Assembly: GCA_049318625.1 (NCBI GenBank) | Contig: JBMOGA010000030.1 | Location: 1-46,177 of the forward strand | Direction: 5' to 3' | DNA: 46,177 bases | Origin: JBMOGA01 sp049318625 | GTDB taxonomy: Bacteria; Pseudomonadota; Alphaproteobacteria; Rhizobiales; Hyphomicrobiaceae | Part shown: one piece after another, positions 8,763 through 18,516 of the stretch | How positions within the stretch are numbered: the stretch's first letter is position 1 | Layout of the letters: each line of letters opens with the position of its first letter | Program-made: the position numbers and the translations under genes | Notes under the pieces: model-generated | The model's database searches: none | Seen by the model: the letters and a program-made list of their open reading frames with translations, nothing else | Told to the model about the DNA's origin: nothing

Positions 8763-9419
8763 TCACGGGGCGGCGATGGCGGCACGGATCAGGCGTTTGG
8801 CCTCTTCGCTGTCCCATTCGGCGGGGCCAACGAGGCGGCCGACTTCACGGCCGGCGGCGTCGATCAGCAGCGTCGTCGGCATGCCGATGGCCCGCAGCGC
8901 CGAACTCGAGCGCGCGGTGGAATCCACATACAGACCGAGACTTTCGACCTTGATCTGGTCGAGGAATTTTTTCGAGGCTTCGATGCCGCCGCGGTCGACG
9001 CTGAGCGCGACCACCTCGAAGCGGTCCGAACCGAGTTCCTTCTGCAGTCGGTCGAGCCCCGGCATTTCCTTGCGACAGGGCGCGCACCAAGTCGCCCACA
9101 GGTTGAGCAGTACCACCTTGCCGCGCCAGTCAGCGATGGTTTTGGGCGCGCCCCCGCCATCGGTGAACGTGATTCCGGGGACGGGTTCCGGTTCCCGCTT
9201 CCACACGAACGCGGCCATGTGACCCTGGCTGAGCGGGTTGGCACCGGGGCCCTTGGGAAGCTCGGCCGGCGGGGCGGAAACCTGCGCGATCGCTGCCGCC
9301 CCGGGACGCGCATTGTCACCGGGGAGGAGCGTGGCGTATATCGCGCCGAAACCGGCCAGCGCGGCGCCCACGGCGACGCCTACGAACAATGCTACGTTGC
9401 GCGCCGTCTTCGCCGTCAT
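8763..9419 (-). CDS. TlpA-like membrane-anchored thiol:disulfide oxidoreductase
   Basis: A 218-aa thioredoxin-fold protein. An N-terminal membrane anchor (about 9-31, VALFVGVAVGAALAGFGAIY) places the rest in the periplasm. The active site is WCAPC (C112, C115) in NLWATWCAPCRKEMP, and the cis-proline loop is GMPTTLLID. This is the family of TlpA/CycY, which reduce apo-cytochrome c or copper-chaperone cysteines during cytochrome oxidase and cytochrome c assembly. The gene is divergent from argH with only 45 bp between start codons. That arrangement is common in rhizobial relatives. Confidence 0.88.
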   Translation of the reverse strand: MTAKTARNVALFVGVAVGAALAGFGAIYATLLPGDNARPGAAAIAQVSAPPAELPKGPGANPLSQGHMAAFVWKREPEPVPGITFTDGGGAPKTIADWRGKVVLLNLWATWCAPCRKEMPGLDRLQKELGSDRFEVVALSVDRGGIEASKKFLDQIKVESLGLYVDSTARSSSALRAIGMPTTLLIDAAGREVGRLVGPAEWDSEEAKRLIRAAIAAP

Positions 9420-9464
9420 GCCGCCGTCCTCGATGCCCGCCTGATCACAGTCCCGGAGATAAGC
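9420..9464. promoter_or_regulatory. Shared divergent tlpA/argH intergenic region
   Basis: Only 45 bp separate the divergent start codons of the TlpA-like gene and argH. It holds the argH ribosome site (GGAGAT) and any argH and tlpA promoters must overlap here or extend into the coding sequences. No consensus -35/-10 pair is obvious. Confidence 0.4.
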
Positions 9465-10874
<1,410 letters not shown>

Positions 10875-10940
10875 GAGAGTAGACAAGGCCGGCGCCCGAA
10901 TACGGTGCGGGTGTCTCTGGTGCCATCGGTGGGGTGGAGC

Positions 10941-11162
10941 GTGCGGACCATTTCGAGCAAAGCCTTTCGCGGATGGGGGCACGTCGCTGCCGCCACGCTG
11001 ATTGCTGCGCTGCTCGCGGGTTGCGGCGTCCGCGGCGGCCTCGAGAAACCCCCTGGTGAGGCGCCAAGCCCGACGGCGTCCTCGGATTCCGGTCAGGGCA
11101 AAGCGGCCGGTGCGGCGCCGAAGCCGCACGAGGGCTTCATCCTCGACGGCCTGATCCGATAG
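10941..11162 (+). CDS. lptM: LptM-like small lipoprotein upstream of lysA
   Basis: A 73-aa lipoprotein with a lipobox LLAGCG (C28 from this start), preceded by a basic N-terminus and a short hydrophobic stretch. The GCGVRGGLEKPP segment right after the lipid-modified cysteine matches the GCGxxGxLxxP pattern of the LptM (YifL) family, which in Escherichia coli assists oxidation and assembly of the LptD LPS translocon. The rest is disordered and Ser/Ala/Pro-rich. No ATG is available: the frame opens at GTG codons 10905, 10911 or 10941. I prefer 10941 because it gives a normal signal peptide. It lies 9 bp before lysA. Confidence 0.75.
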   Translation: MRTISSKAFRGWGHVAAATLIAALLAGCGVRGGLEKPPGEAPSPTASSDSGQGKAAGAAPKPHEGFILDGLIR

Positions 11163-11171
11163 GATCTCCAA

Positions 11172-12440
11172 ATGCACCACTTCGCCTATCGTGACGGCGT
11201 TCTGCACGCCGAAGGGGTCGACCTGCGGGTGATCGCGCGGGAGGTCGGCACACCCGTCTATGTCTACTCGACCGAGACCCTCCGCCGGCACTACGCCGTG
11301 CTCGACCGGGCGTTTGCCGGCACGGATCACTTGATCTGCTATGCGGTGAAGGCCAACTCCAATCAGGCCGTGCTGGCGACGCTCGCCCGTTGCGGCGCCG
11401 GCATGGACGTCGTCTCGGAGGGCGAGTTGAGGCGCGCGCTTGCGGCCGGGGTTCCGGCCGACCGGATCATTTTTGCCGGTGTCGGCAAAACGCGCGCGGA
11501 GATGGCGTTCGCGATCACCGCCGGGATCAAGGGGTTCAACGTCGAATCGGAACCGGAGCTGGAAGCTTTGAGTGCGGTGGCGGCGAGCCTCGGTCGTGAG
11601 GCGCCGATCTCCATTCGCGTCAATCCCGACGTCGACGCCATGACGCATGCGAAGATCTCGACGGGCAAGAGCGAGAACAAGTTCGGCGTACCCTTCCTCG
11701 ATGCGGGGAAGATCTACGCGCGGGCGGCGGAGCTTCCCGGACTGCGCATCGCCGGCATCCACATGCACATCGGCAGCCAGATGACCGATCTCGCACCGTT
11801 CCGCAGTGCCTTCCAACTGATGCGCGAACTGGCCACCGAACTGCTCGCGCAGGGGCATCGTCTGGAGCATCTCGACATCGGCGGTGGTCTCGGTGTGCCC
11901 TATCGCGGGGCCAATACGGTGCCGCCGCATCCCGACGAGTATGCCGCCGTCGTCAAGACGGCGCTCGGGGACCTCGGGCTGAAGCTTGTTCTCGAGCCTG
12001 GGCGCATGATCGTCGGCAATGCCGGACTGCTTCTGTGCAGCGTCATCTTCGCGAAGGCGGGCGCCGAGCGCACGTTCACCATCGTCGACGGCGCCATGAA
12101 CGACCTGATCCGGCCGACGCTCTATGAGGCCTATCATGAGATCTGGCCGGTCGCCGAGGCGCGGCGGGGCGATCCTGTCACCCTTCAGGATGTCGTCGGA
12201 CCGGTCTGCGAAAGCGGGGATTATCTTGCGCTCGCCCGCGAGTTGCCGCCGTTCCAGGCCGGCGATCTGATGGCGGTCATGACGGCGGGCGCGTATGGTG
12301 CGGTGATGGCGTCGACCTACAACACGCGGCCGCTGGTGCCCGAGGTCCTGGTGCACGGCGACAGCTATGCGGTGGTCCGGCCGCGGCCAACCCACGAAGA
12401 TTTGATCGCCCTGGATCGTCTGCCGCCCTGGCTGCCCTAA
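11172..12440 (+). CDS. lysA: Diaminopimelate decarboxylase
   Basis: A 422-aa PLP enzyme (alanine-racemase-like barrel plus beta domain) converting meso-diaminopimelate to lysine and CO2. The PLP lysine is K60 in CYAVKANSN. Other landmarks are HMHIGSQ, the GGGLGVPY phosphate-binding loop, LEPGRMIVGNAG and the active-site cysteine C346 in GPVCESGDYLA. Length and start (MHHFAYRDGVLHAE) fit the family. It follows the LptM-like gene by 9 bp and may be read from the argH transcript, which joins arginine and lysine synthesis with an envelope gene. Confidence 0.96.
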   Translation: MHHFAYRDGVLHAEGVDLRVIAREVGTPVYVYSTETLRRHYAVLDRAFAGTDHLICYAVKANSNQAVLATLARCGAGMDVVSEGELRRALAAGVPADRIIFAGVGKTRAEMAFAITAGIKGFNVESEPELEALSAVAASLGREAPISIRVNPDVDAMTHAKISTGKSENKFGVPFLDAGKIYARAAELPGLRIAGIHMHIGSQMTDLAPFRSAFQLMRELATELLAQGHRLEHLDIGGGLGVPYRGANTVPPHPDEYAAVVKTALGDLGLKLVLEPGRMIVGNAGLLLCSVIFAKAGAERTFTIVDGAMNDLIRPTLYEAYHEIWPVAEARRGDPVTLQDVVGPVCESGDYLALARELPPFQAGDLMAVMTAGAYGAVMASTYNTRPLVPEVLVHGDSYAVVRPRPTHEDLIALDRLPPWLP

Positions 12441-12540
12441 TTCGGCGCTGTTCGACCCTACCGTCCGGGCTTGTGAACCACTTCTGCAACCTCGCGTCGC
12501 AATTCGCGATCAATCGAGAGGGCTGACAGGGGCTGCGGAC

Positions 12541-15225
12541 ATGCTAGGCTGGCTCATGGCGATGATTTTCACCTCGTCGGCAGATGCTGCGCAGGCGCTC
12601 GAGCGCAAGGTGCGGCTTGCATCCGTGGCGTTGCTGCTGGAGCGGTTGTGGCCGCGCCTGTGGCTGCTCGGGGGCCTCGGCGCCCTATTCGTTTTGCTGT
12701 CGGTGGCTGGGCTTTGGCCGGCCCTGTCGGAAACCGCTCATCGCATCGTACTCGGCGGGTTCGCCCTGTCCGCACTCGGTGGCGTCGTGTTCGCCGCGCG
12801 GACGCCGTGGCCCGACCGCGCGGATGCGCTGCGGCGAATCGAACGGGATTCTGGTGTTCCGCACCGACCGGCCTCGTCCTACGAGGATACGTTGACGACG
12901 CCGACAGACGACCCGTCGACGATGGCGATCTGGCGGGTGCACCGGACCAGATTGGCGCGGCAGATCGCGCGTCTCACGGTGCACCGGCCCGAGCCGCGTA
13001 CCGACCGGCACGATCCGTTGGCCATGCGGGCGCTGCTGATCCTGGTGGCGGTCCTGGGTTTTTGCCTTGCCGGCGACAGTGCACGGGACCGGCTTGCCGC
13101 GGCGTTCCGTTTCGGGCCCGGCGCGGCCGATGCCGTGGCCGCCCGTCTGGATGCCTGGGTCACCCCGCCGGCCTACACGGCAAAGCCGCCGGTCATGCTG
13201 GCGGACGGCGCGGGCATTATCCACAATACCGCGTCGGCCGAGCGCAAGCCGCTGCTGGTTCCCACCAAGAGCCTGCTGATTGCGCGCACGAGCGGCGCCG
13301 ACGGGGCGTTCGCTCTGGAGTTCCGGATCACGGGTCGACCGGCGGTCCGCATCGAGGGGCAGACCCAGGGCGCGGCGGCCGATGTGGCCGAGGCACGTCT
13401 GGAGCTGACGGCGGCCGGTCAGGTCGCCGTGCTGGCTGGCGGGCGCGAGATCGCGCGCTGGGACTTCGATGTGATCCCGGACTTGGCGCCGACCATTGCG
13501 CTGACGAAAGACCCGGAGCCGTCGCTGCGGGGCTCGCTCAAGCTCACCTACAAGATGTCGGACGACTACGGCATCGCCACGGCCGAGGCGCGGTTCGAGC
13601 GCGCGGACGAGGACGGCGCCGACCCGGAAACGGCGTGGGCACGGGCCGACATGATCACCGGGCCGCGTCCCCCGCACGAGCGCCCGCCGGTGCTGGCGCT
13701 GCGTCTGCCGCGACCGAACGCGAAGGACCAGCCGGATCTGTCGAGCCGGCACGAACTCGCCAACCATCCATGGGCGGGCTCGCGGGTGCGCATGACGCTG
13801 GTGGCGCGCGATCACGCCGGCAACTTGGGGCGCAGTGATCCCATCGAAATGATCATGCCCGAGCGGCGCTTCCGCAATCCGGTGGCGCGGGCCGTGGCCG
13901 AGCAGCGGCGCAAACTGATCTCGGATCCGCGTCTGCGGCCGCTGATCGTCAAGGCGCTCGGTGCGCTGACGACGGAGCCCGAAGGTTTCATCGAAGATCG
14001 GACGGCCTATCTTCTGCTGCGCAACGCCTATCATCGCCTGATCTCGGCCGAGACGCGGGCGGCACGCCGCAGCGTCGCGGACCAGTTGTGGCATGCGGCG
14101 GTTCGGCTTGAGGACGGTCGTGGTCTCACGGACGCGGAACGGCGGCTCAAGGAGCTGCAGGAAAAACTGTCCAAGGCGATCGAGGAGGGGGCCTCGGATG
14201 CCGAGATCAAGCAACTCATGCAGGAGTTGCGGCAGGCGCTCGCCGAGTTGATGGAGCAGATGGCCCGTCAGGCGCAGAACATGCCGCCGATGGAAATCCC
14301 GCCGGGCCTCAACCCCAATCAGATCGTGCGGCCCGAGGATCTCGATCGGATGCTGCGCAACATCGAGCAGATGGCGCGGCAGGGCTCGCGCGAGCAGGCC
14401 CAGGATATGCTCAGCCAGCTGCGTGACCTGCTGGACCAGCTACAGTCGGGCCGCATGGCGAACATGCAAGGTCAGATGCAGCAGGGTCAGCAGATGATGC
14501 AGATGCTGAACCAGTTCGGTGACCTCATCGGCCGCCAGCAGCGGCTGATGGACGAGACCTTCGGCGAGCAGCGCCAGCAAGACGGCCAGCAGGGTCAACA
14601 GGGGCAGCGCGGCCAGCAAGGGCAGCGTGGTCAACAGGGTCAGCGCGGGCAGGGGCAGCAACAGGGTCAGCAGGGCCAAGGCCAGCAGGGCCAGCAAGGC
14701 CAGGGTCAGCAGGGCCAGGGCCGTGGTCAGCCCGGCGGTCGCGGCAATGAACTCGGTGACCGCCAGGGCCAGCTCGGCGACATGCTCGGTCAGCTGCAGC
14801 GCGGTCTGCGCCAGAACGGGCTGCAGGCGCCGGGCCAGCTGGATTCCGCGCGCGAATCCATGGAGCGGGCCGAGGAGGCGCTGCGGCAAGGCGACCTCGG
14901 CACGGCGACGCGCGAGCAGGCGCAGGCGCTCGAGCAGTTGCGGCAGGGCGCCCAATCCATGGCCCAGCAGATGCAGCAGCAGATGCCGTCGCAGTTCGGA
15001 CAGGGGCCGGGTCGCGATGCTCCGCGCGATCCTCTGGGGCGGCCGACCAACGATCGCACCAACGATGGCGGCATGCCCGAGGGCGATTACAAGGTGCCGG
15101 GTCGAGGTGAGGTCGACGCGCAAAGGGCGCGCGACATCCTCGAGGAGCTGCGCCGCCGCCTCGGTGAGCCGCTTCGGCCGGCGATCGAGTTGGACTATCT
15201 GGAGCGTCTGTTGCGCCGGTTCTGA
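12541..15225 (+). CDS. TIGR02302/DUF4175 family membrane protein with Gln/Gly-rich tract
   Basis: An 894-aa protein of a family restricted to alphaproteobacteria with no assigned function. Two N-terminal membrane helices (about 40-62 and 70-88) and a third at about 165-180 precede a large periplasmic region with beta-rich repeats. A long helical, Gln-rich segment starts near 535 (RRLKELQEKLSKAIEEG). Residues about 679-733 are an almost pure Gln/Gly/Arg repeat. The C-terminus is conserved-looking (RGEVDAQRARDILEELRRRL, ending LDYLERLLRRF). ATG 12541 has an AGGGG ribosome site. Its place after lysA is usual in this group. An envelope role is inferred from topology. Confidence 0.85.
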   Translation: MLGWLMAMIFTSSADAAQALERKVRLASVALLLERLWPRLWLLGGLGALFVLLSVAGLWPALSETAHRIVLGGFALSALGGVVFAARTPWPDRADALRRIERDSGVPHRPASSYEDTLTTPTDDPSTMAIWRVHRTRLARQIARLTVHRPEPRTDRHDPLAMRALLILVAVLGFCLAGDSARDRLAAAFRFGPGAADAVAARLDAWVTPPAYTAKPPVMLADGAGIIHNTASAERKPLLVPTKSLLIARTSGADGAFALEFRITGRPAVRIEGQTQGAAADVAEARLELTAAGQVAVLAGGREIARWDFDVIPDLAPTIALTKDPEPSLRGSLKLTYKMSDDYGIATAEARFERADEDGADPETAWARADMITGPRPPHERPPVLALRLPRPNAKDQPDLSSRHELANHPWAGSRVRMTLVARDHAGNLGRSDPIEMIMPERRFRNPVARAVAEQRRKLISDPRLRPLIVKALGALTTEPEGFIEDRTAYLLLRNAYHRLISAETRAARRSVADQLWHAAVRLEDGRGLTDAERRLKELQEKLSKAIEEGASDAEIKQLMQELRQALAELMEQMARQAQNMPPMEIPPGLNPNQIVRPEDLDRMLRNIEQMARQGSREQAQDMLSQLRDLLDQLQSGRMANMQGQMQQGQQMMQMLNQFGDLIGRQQRLMDETFGEQRQQDGQQGQQGQRGQQGQRGQQGQRGQGQQQGQQGQGQQGQQGQGQQGQGRGQPGGRGNELGDRQGQLGDMLGQLQRGLRQNGLQAPGQLDSARESMERAEEALRQGDLGTATREQAQALEQLRQGAQSMAQQMQQQMPSQFGQGPGRDAPRDPLGRPTNDRTNDGGMPEGDYKVPGRGEVDAQRARDILEELRRRLGEPLRPAIELDYLERLLRRF
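14575..14739 (+). repeat. CAG/GGN micro-repeat tract inside the DUF4175 gene
   Basis: About 165 bp of imperfect tandem units of the type cagCAGGGtCAaCAGGGg, encoding QQGQQGQRGQ-like peptides with some Arg. Units of 9-18 bp repeat with little variation, which is the kind of tract that changes length by slippage. The reverse strand gives a spurious Leu-rich open frame (14440-15123). Confidence 0.8.
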
Positions 15226-15260
15226 TGCGGCTCTACGACGGCGTGCTGCCGGATTGACGA

Positions 15261-15299
15261 CCGGACTGAAACGGCGTGTATGATCAGCGTTCAGTCCGG
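15261..15299. promoter_or_regulatory. Inverted repeat upstream of the LysR gene
   Basis: Perfect 10-bp inverted repeat CCGGACTGAA (15261-15270) / TTCAGTCCGG (15290-15299) with a 19-nt centre, in the 157-bp gap between the DUF4175 gene and the LysR gene. It could be the terminator of the former or an operator for autoregulation of the latter. There is no clear T-tract after either arm. Confidence 0.45.
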
Positions 15300-15382
15300 C
15301 TCGATCCCTTCATGTTGCGCGTGAGGTTGCTGTCGGCGATCGCAGCGCGTCCACCCCATTCGATAGTGCGGCCGGCCACGTC

Positions 15383-16273
15383 ATGGATATTCAGGATCTC
15401 CGAATTTTCGCGCGGGTCGCTGCTGTGCAGAACCTGTCCGCTGTCGGGGCCGAACTCGGCCTCACACCGGGCACCATCTCGAAGCGGCTGCAGGCCCTCG
15501 AAGACGAGTTGTCGGTCCGCTTGTTCGACCGGACGACCCGTCACATCCGCATTACCGAGGAGGGCTCGACCTTCTTCGTGCACGTCGAGCGCATCCTGGA
15601 AGAGCTGGAGCAGGCTCGGGCGGCGGTCGGCGACAAGATCCAGAGCCCGAAAGGGCGGCTGAAAGTATCGGCGCCGATCATGCTCGGGCGGTTGTTCATC
15701 GCGTCGGCGGTCAAGCAATTCCTCGCCGCCTATCCGGACATCGATGTGCAGATCGATCTGACGGACCGGGTCGTCAATCTGCAGGAGGAGGGCTACGACG
15801 TCGCGATCCGGACCGGTGTGCTGTCGGATTCCTCACTGATCGCCAAGAGGCTGCTGGTCGACCACTACATTGTCGTCGGGTCGCCTGCCTACTTCGCGGA
15901 GCACGGGCGCGCGGTCGTCCCGAGCGACCTGTCGAACCACCGCTGTCTGGTTCTCGGCGATGCGCTGTCCTGGCCGCTGCAGGATGGTGGTGCCATGGAG
16001 TCCATCAGGGTCGCCGGACGGTTCCGTTCGAACGACAGCGATCTGCTGCTGCAGGCGGCGCTGGATGGCGAAGGCCTCGTGCGCGTGATGGCGTCATGCG
16101 TGGCGCCGGAACTCGCCAGCGGCCGACTGGAGCGCGTGCTGGTCCCTTATGAGGCGACCGCGAACTCGGCGATCTGGGCCGTGTACTCGAACTCGAAATA
16201 CCTGCTGCCGAAGCTCAGGGCTCTGCTCGATTTCCTGACCGATTGGTTCCGGACCACGCGGCCCGGCGCGTAG
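15383..16273 (+). CDS. LysR-family transcriptional regulator
   Basis: A 296-aa LTTR. The N-terminal winged helix-turn-helix (about 1-60) reads DLRIFARVAAVQNLSAVGAE then LGLTPGTISKRLQALEDELS and LFDRTTRHIRITEEG, followed by the linker helix. Residues about 90-290 form the periplasmic-binding-protein-like effector domain (RLKVSAPIMLGRLFI, YDVAIRTGVLSDSSL). It belongs to the CrgA/DsdC-like group by look. No divergent target gene is adjacent: it is flanked by the DUF4175 gene upstream and by the convergent pbpC, so its regulon cannot be named. The ribosome site before ATG 15383 is weak. Confidence 0.9.
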   Translation: MDIQDLRIFARVAAVQNLSAVGAELGLTPGTISKRLQALEDELSVRLFDRTTRHIRITEEGSTFFVHVERILEELEQARAAVGDKIQSPKGRLKVSAPIMLGRLFIASAVKQFLAAYPDIDVQIDLTDRVVNLQEEGYDVAIRTGVLSDSSLIAKRLLVDHYIVVGSPAYFAEHGRAVVPSDLSNHRCLVLGDALSWPLQDGGAMESIRVAGRFRSNDSDLLLQAALDGEGLVRVMASCVAPELASGRLERVLVPYEATANSAIWAVYSNSKYLLPKLRALLDFLTDWFRTTRPGA

Positions 16274-16288
16274 TGACGATACACGAGG

Positions 16289-18439
16289 TCAGCGGACGCG
16301 CACGGTGACGCGGTCGGCGCGCCCCTTGGCATCGATCACGGTCAGCCGCGCGAACCCGGGTCCTTCCGGTTGCCAGATCACGTCTCGACGGTGCGGCTCG
16401 GAGCCGATCGGCGCGCCGTCGATCAGCCAGGTCAACGGCAACGCGCCGTGTTCGGCCTTGAGCACCAGCGGCTCGCCCTCGCCGCCCCACTCGAGGTCGG
16501 CGCGGTCGGGCGGGAACGCGATCTGCGGTGCGGGCTCGAGGAAAGCGCCCTGCAGTTCGGTACTGCCCGGTTCTGCGAACCGCTTGAGCGGCGGCGGGAG
16601 ATCGGCGGCGGCGACGCGCAAGGTCCCGGCCGGGGCTGCTCTCAACGGTTCGCGCTCAGGGCCGATGCGCTGGAAAACATCGAACAGCAGCGGCGCGGCC
16701 GCGGTGCGGCCTGTCAGACCGGCAACCGATGCGCCGTCGGCCCGGCCGACCCACACGCCGACGACGTGCCGGCCGTCGTAGCCGATCGACCAGGCATCGC
16801 GGTAGCCGTAGGAGGTGCCGGTCTTGTAGGCGAGCCGACCCTTACGGGCATGCGCCGGCGGCGGAGCGTCCTTGAGGATGTCGGTGACGTACCAGGCGGC
16901 TGCCTCGCTCATCAGCCGGCGCGCGGGCAAGGCCCGGTCGCGCGCCGTGGCGATCAACTTGGGTTCGCGGATGTGGGCGAGGCGGACGGCTTCGCCGCCG
17001 CGGGCCAGCGCGGCATAGAGTTGGACGAGGTCGAACAGGCGCAGGCCAACACCGCCGAGTGCGACCGCGAGCGTGGGCTCGCCCCGGGTCGGCAGCACGG
17101 GGCCGATGCCGATGCGCCGGAAGCGGCCTAGCATGCGGCCCGGGCCGACGGCGTTCAGGACCTTGACGGCCGGAATGTTCAGGGACTGGGCGAGGGCGTC
17201 GCGGATGGTGACGGTCCCGTGGAAGTCATCATCGAAGTTTTTCGGCGCGTAACCGCCGAAGCGGGCCGGGCGATCCTCGATCAGGGTCTCGGGATGAGCG
17301 ATGCCGGCCTCGAACGCGAGACCGTAGATCACCGGTTTCAGCGTCGATCCGGGCGAACGGACGGCATCGACCATGTCGACCGGACCGAGGCGGCTCTTGT
17401 CGAGGTAATCGGCGGAGGCGACGTGGGCCAGGATCTCGCCGGACTTGTGGTCGGCGACGAGGATGGCGGCCGAAACCTCGGGGCCGAGCGCGCGGGCATG
17501 TTCGCGGATCAGCGCTTCGAGAGACTGCTGGAGATCGCGGTCGAGCGTGAGACGATGGACGGATTTTGCCTTCGCGCGGGCGACTTGGTCTTCGGCGAGA
17601 TGGGGGGCGAGCTTGGGGAAATCGCGTCGGGTTGTGGGAACGCGCTCGGTGGCGGCACGTTCGGCCTCGGCGGCGGAGATGACGCCGTTCTCGACGGCCC
17701 GGGCGAGCACGCGATTTCGGGCGCGCCGCGCCGCCTCCGGATTTCGGTCGGGCCGGCGCAGTTCCGGCGCCTGCGGAAGTGCCACCAGCAGGGCCGCCTC
17801 GCCGATCGACAGACGTCGTGGCTCCTTGCCGAAGTAGGCAAGGGCCGCCGCGCGCACGCCTTCGAGGTTGCCGCCGAACGGCGCGAGGCGGAGATACAGC
17901 CCGAGGATCTGGGACTTTGAAAGCCCGGCTTCGAGCTGTCGGGCGCGCGCCATCTGCAGCAACTTGCCGCCGGCGGTGCGGTGGTGTTCGCCGTCGAGCA
18001 GGCGGGCTGTCTGCATCGTGAGTGTCGAGCCGCCCGAGACGATGCGGCCGTTGCCCGCGAGTTGGACGGTGGCGCGGCCGAGCGCCCACCAATCGATGCC
18101 GTGATGGGTGTCGAAGCGGCGGTCCTCAAAGGACTTCAGCATGGCGACGTAGCGGGGATCGACATCGTCGACGGTGGCCGGCAGCCGCCAGCGGCCGTCG
18201 CTCGTCGTGAAGGCGCGCAACAGACGATCGTTGCGGTCGAGCACGCTGACGGAATGATCGTCGGCCCGTGACAGATCGAGCGGGCCGGCGACGCGGCCGG
18301 CGATCTCCAGGGTGGTCCAGGCGCCGAGCGGCAGCATGGCGGCGAGCGCGACCGCCGCCGCGACAAGCGGGCGTCGCCGGAGGCATCGCAGGGTGCCGCA
18401 AGCGAAGGCCTGAAGTTGATGGCGGAGCGCCGGTCGCAT
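16289..18439 (-). CDS. pbpC: Penicillin-binding protein 1C
   Basis: A 716-aa bifunctional class A PBP. An N-terminal membrane anchor (about 22-47) is followed by a GT51 glycosyltransferase domain with the catalytic glutamate E105 in KSFEDRRFDTHHGIDWWALG and the second motif GGSTLTMQTARLL. The transpeptidase domain has SPGSTLKP (catalytic S365), an SxN-type SLNIP and KTGTSYGYRDAW. A C-terminal BiPBP_C beta domain (LTWLIDGAPIG) is specific to PBP1C. It lies 77 bp downstream of the alpha-2-macroglobulin gene on the same strand, a pairing found in many proteobacteria (YfhM-PbpC) and thought to couple protease trapping with wall repair. It converges on the LysR gene, 15 bp apart. Confidence 0.94.
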   Translation of the reverse strand: MRPALRHQLQAFACGTLRCLRRRPLVAAAVALAAMLPLGAWTTLEIAGRVAGPLDLSRADDHSVSVLDRNDRLLRAFTTSDGRWRLPATVDDVDPRYVAMLKSFEDRRFDTHHGIDWWALGRATVQLAGNGRIVSGGSTLTMQTARLLDGEHHRTAGGKLLQMARARQLEAGLSKSQILGLYLRLAPFGGNLEGVRAAALAYFGKEPRRLSIGEAALLVALPQAPELRRPDRNPEAARRARNRVLARAVENGVISAAEAERAATERVPTTRRDFPKLAPHLAEDQVARAKAKSVHRLTLDRDLQQSLEALIREHARALGPEVSAAILVADHKSGEILAHVASADYLDKSRLGPVDMVDAVRSPGSTLKPVIYGLAFEAGIAHPETLIEDRPARFGGYAPKNFDDDFHGTVTIRDALAQSLNIPAVKVLNAVGPGRMLGRFRRIGIGPVLPTRGEPTLAVALGGVGLRLFDLVQLYAALARGGEAVRLAHIREPKLIATARDRALPARRLMSEAAAWYVTDILKDAPPPAHARKGRLAYKTGTSYGYRDAWSIGYDGRHVVGVWVGRADGASVAGLTGRTAAAPLLFDVFQRIGPEREPLRAAPAGTLRVAAADLPPPLKRFAEPGSTELQGAFLEPAPQIAFPPDRADLEWGGEGEPLVLKAEHGALPLTWLIDGAPIGSEPHRRDVIWQPEGPGFARLTVIDAKGRADRVTVRVR

Positions 18440-18483
18440 GCTGATGTCCGACGAGTGCGTGGTTCAGAGGAACGGGACGGGAT

Positions 18484-18508
18484 CGCCCTCCCCGGAGCGG
18501 GGAGGGCG
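18484..18508 (-). terminator. Strong hairpin between the macroglobulin gene and pbpC
   Basis: Perfect 10-bp stem CGCCCTCCCC (18484-18493) / GGGGAGGGCG (18499-18508) with a 5-nt loop, 8 bp past the stop of the alpha-2-macroglobulin gene and 45 bp before the pbpC start. On the minus strand it is followed by GATCCCGTCC rather than a U-tract, so it may stabilise the upstream mRNA or attenuate read-through rather than stop transcription fully. Confidence 0.5.
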
Positions 18509-18516
18509 GTCGGTGA

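Noticed and set aside
12685..14214. 509-codon minus-strand frame across the DUF4175 gene
   Set aside because: Arg-rich shadow with no recognisable domain; the + strand frame has the family features and a ribosome site.
14440..15123. Leu/Ala-rich minus-strand frame that looks like a membrane protein
   Set aside because: It is the reverse of the Gln/Gly repeat tract, which reads as Leu/Ala runs on the other strand.
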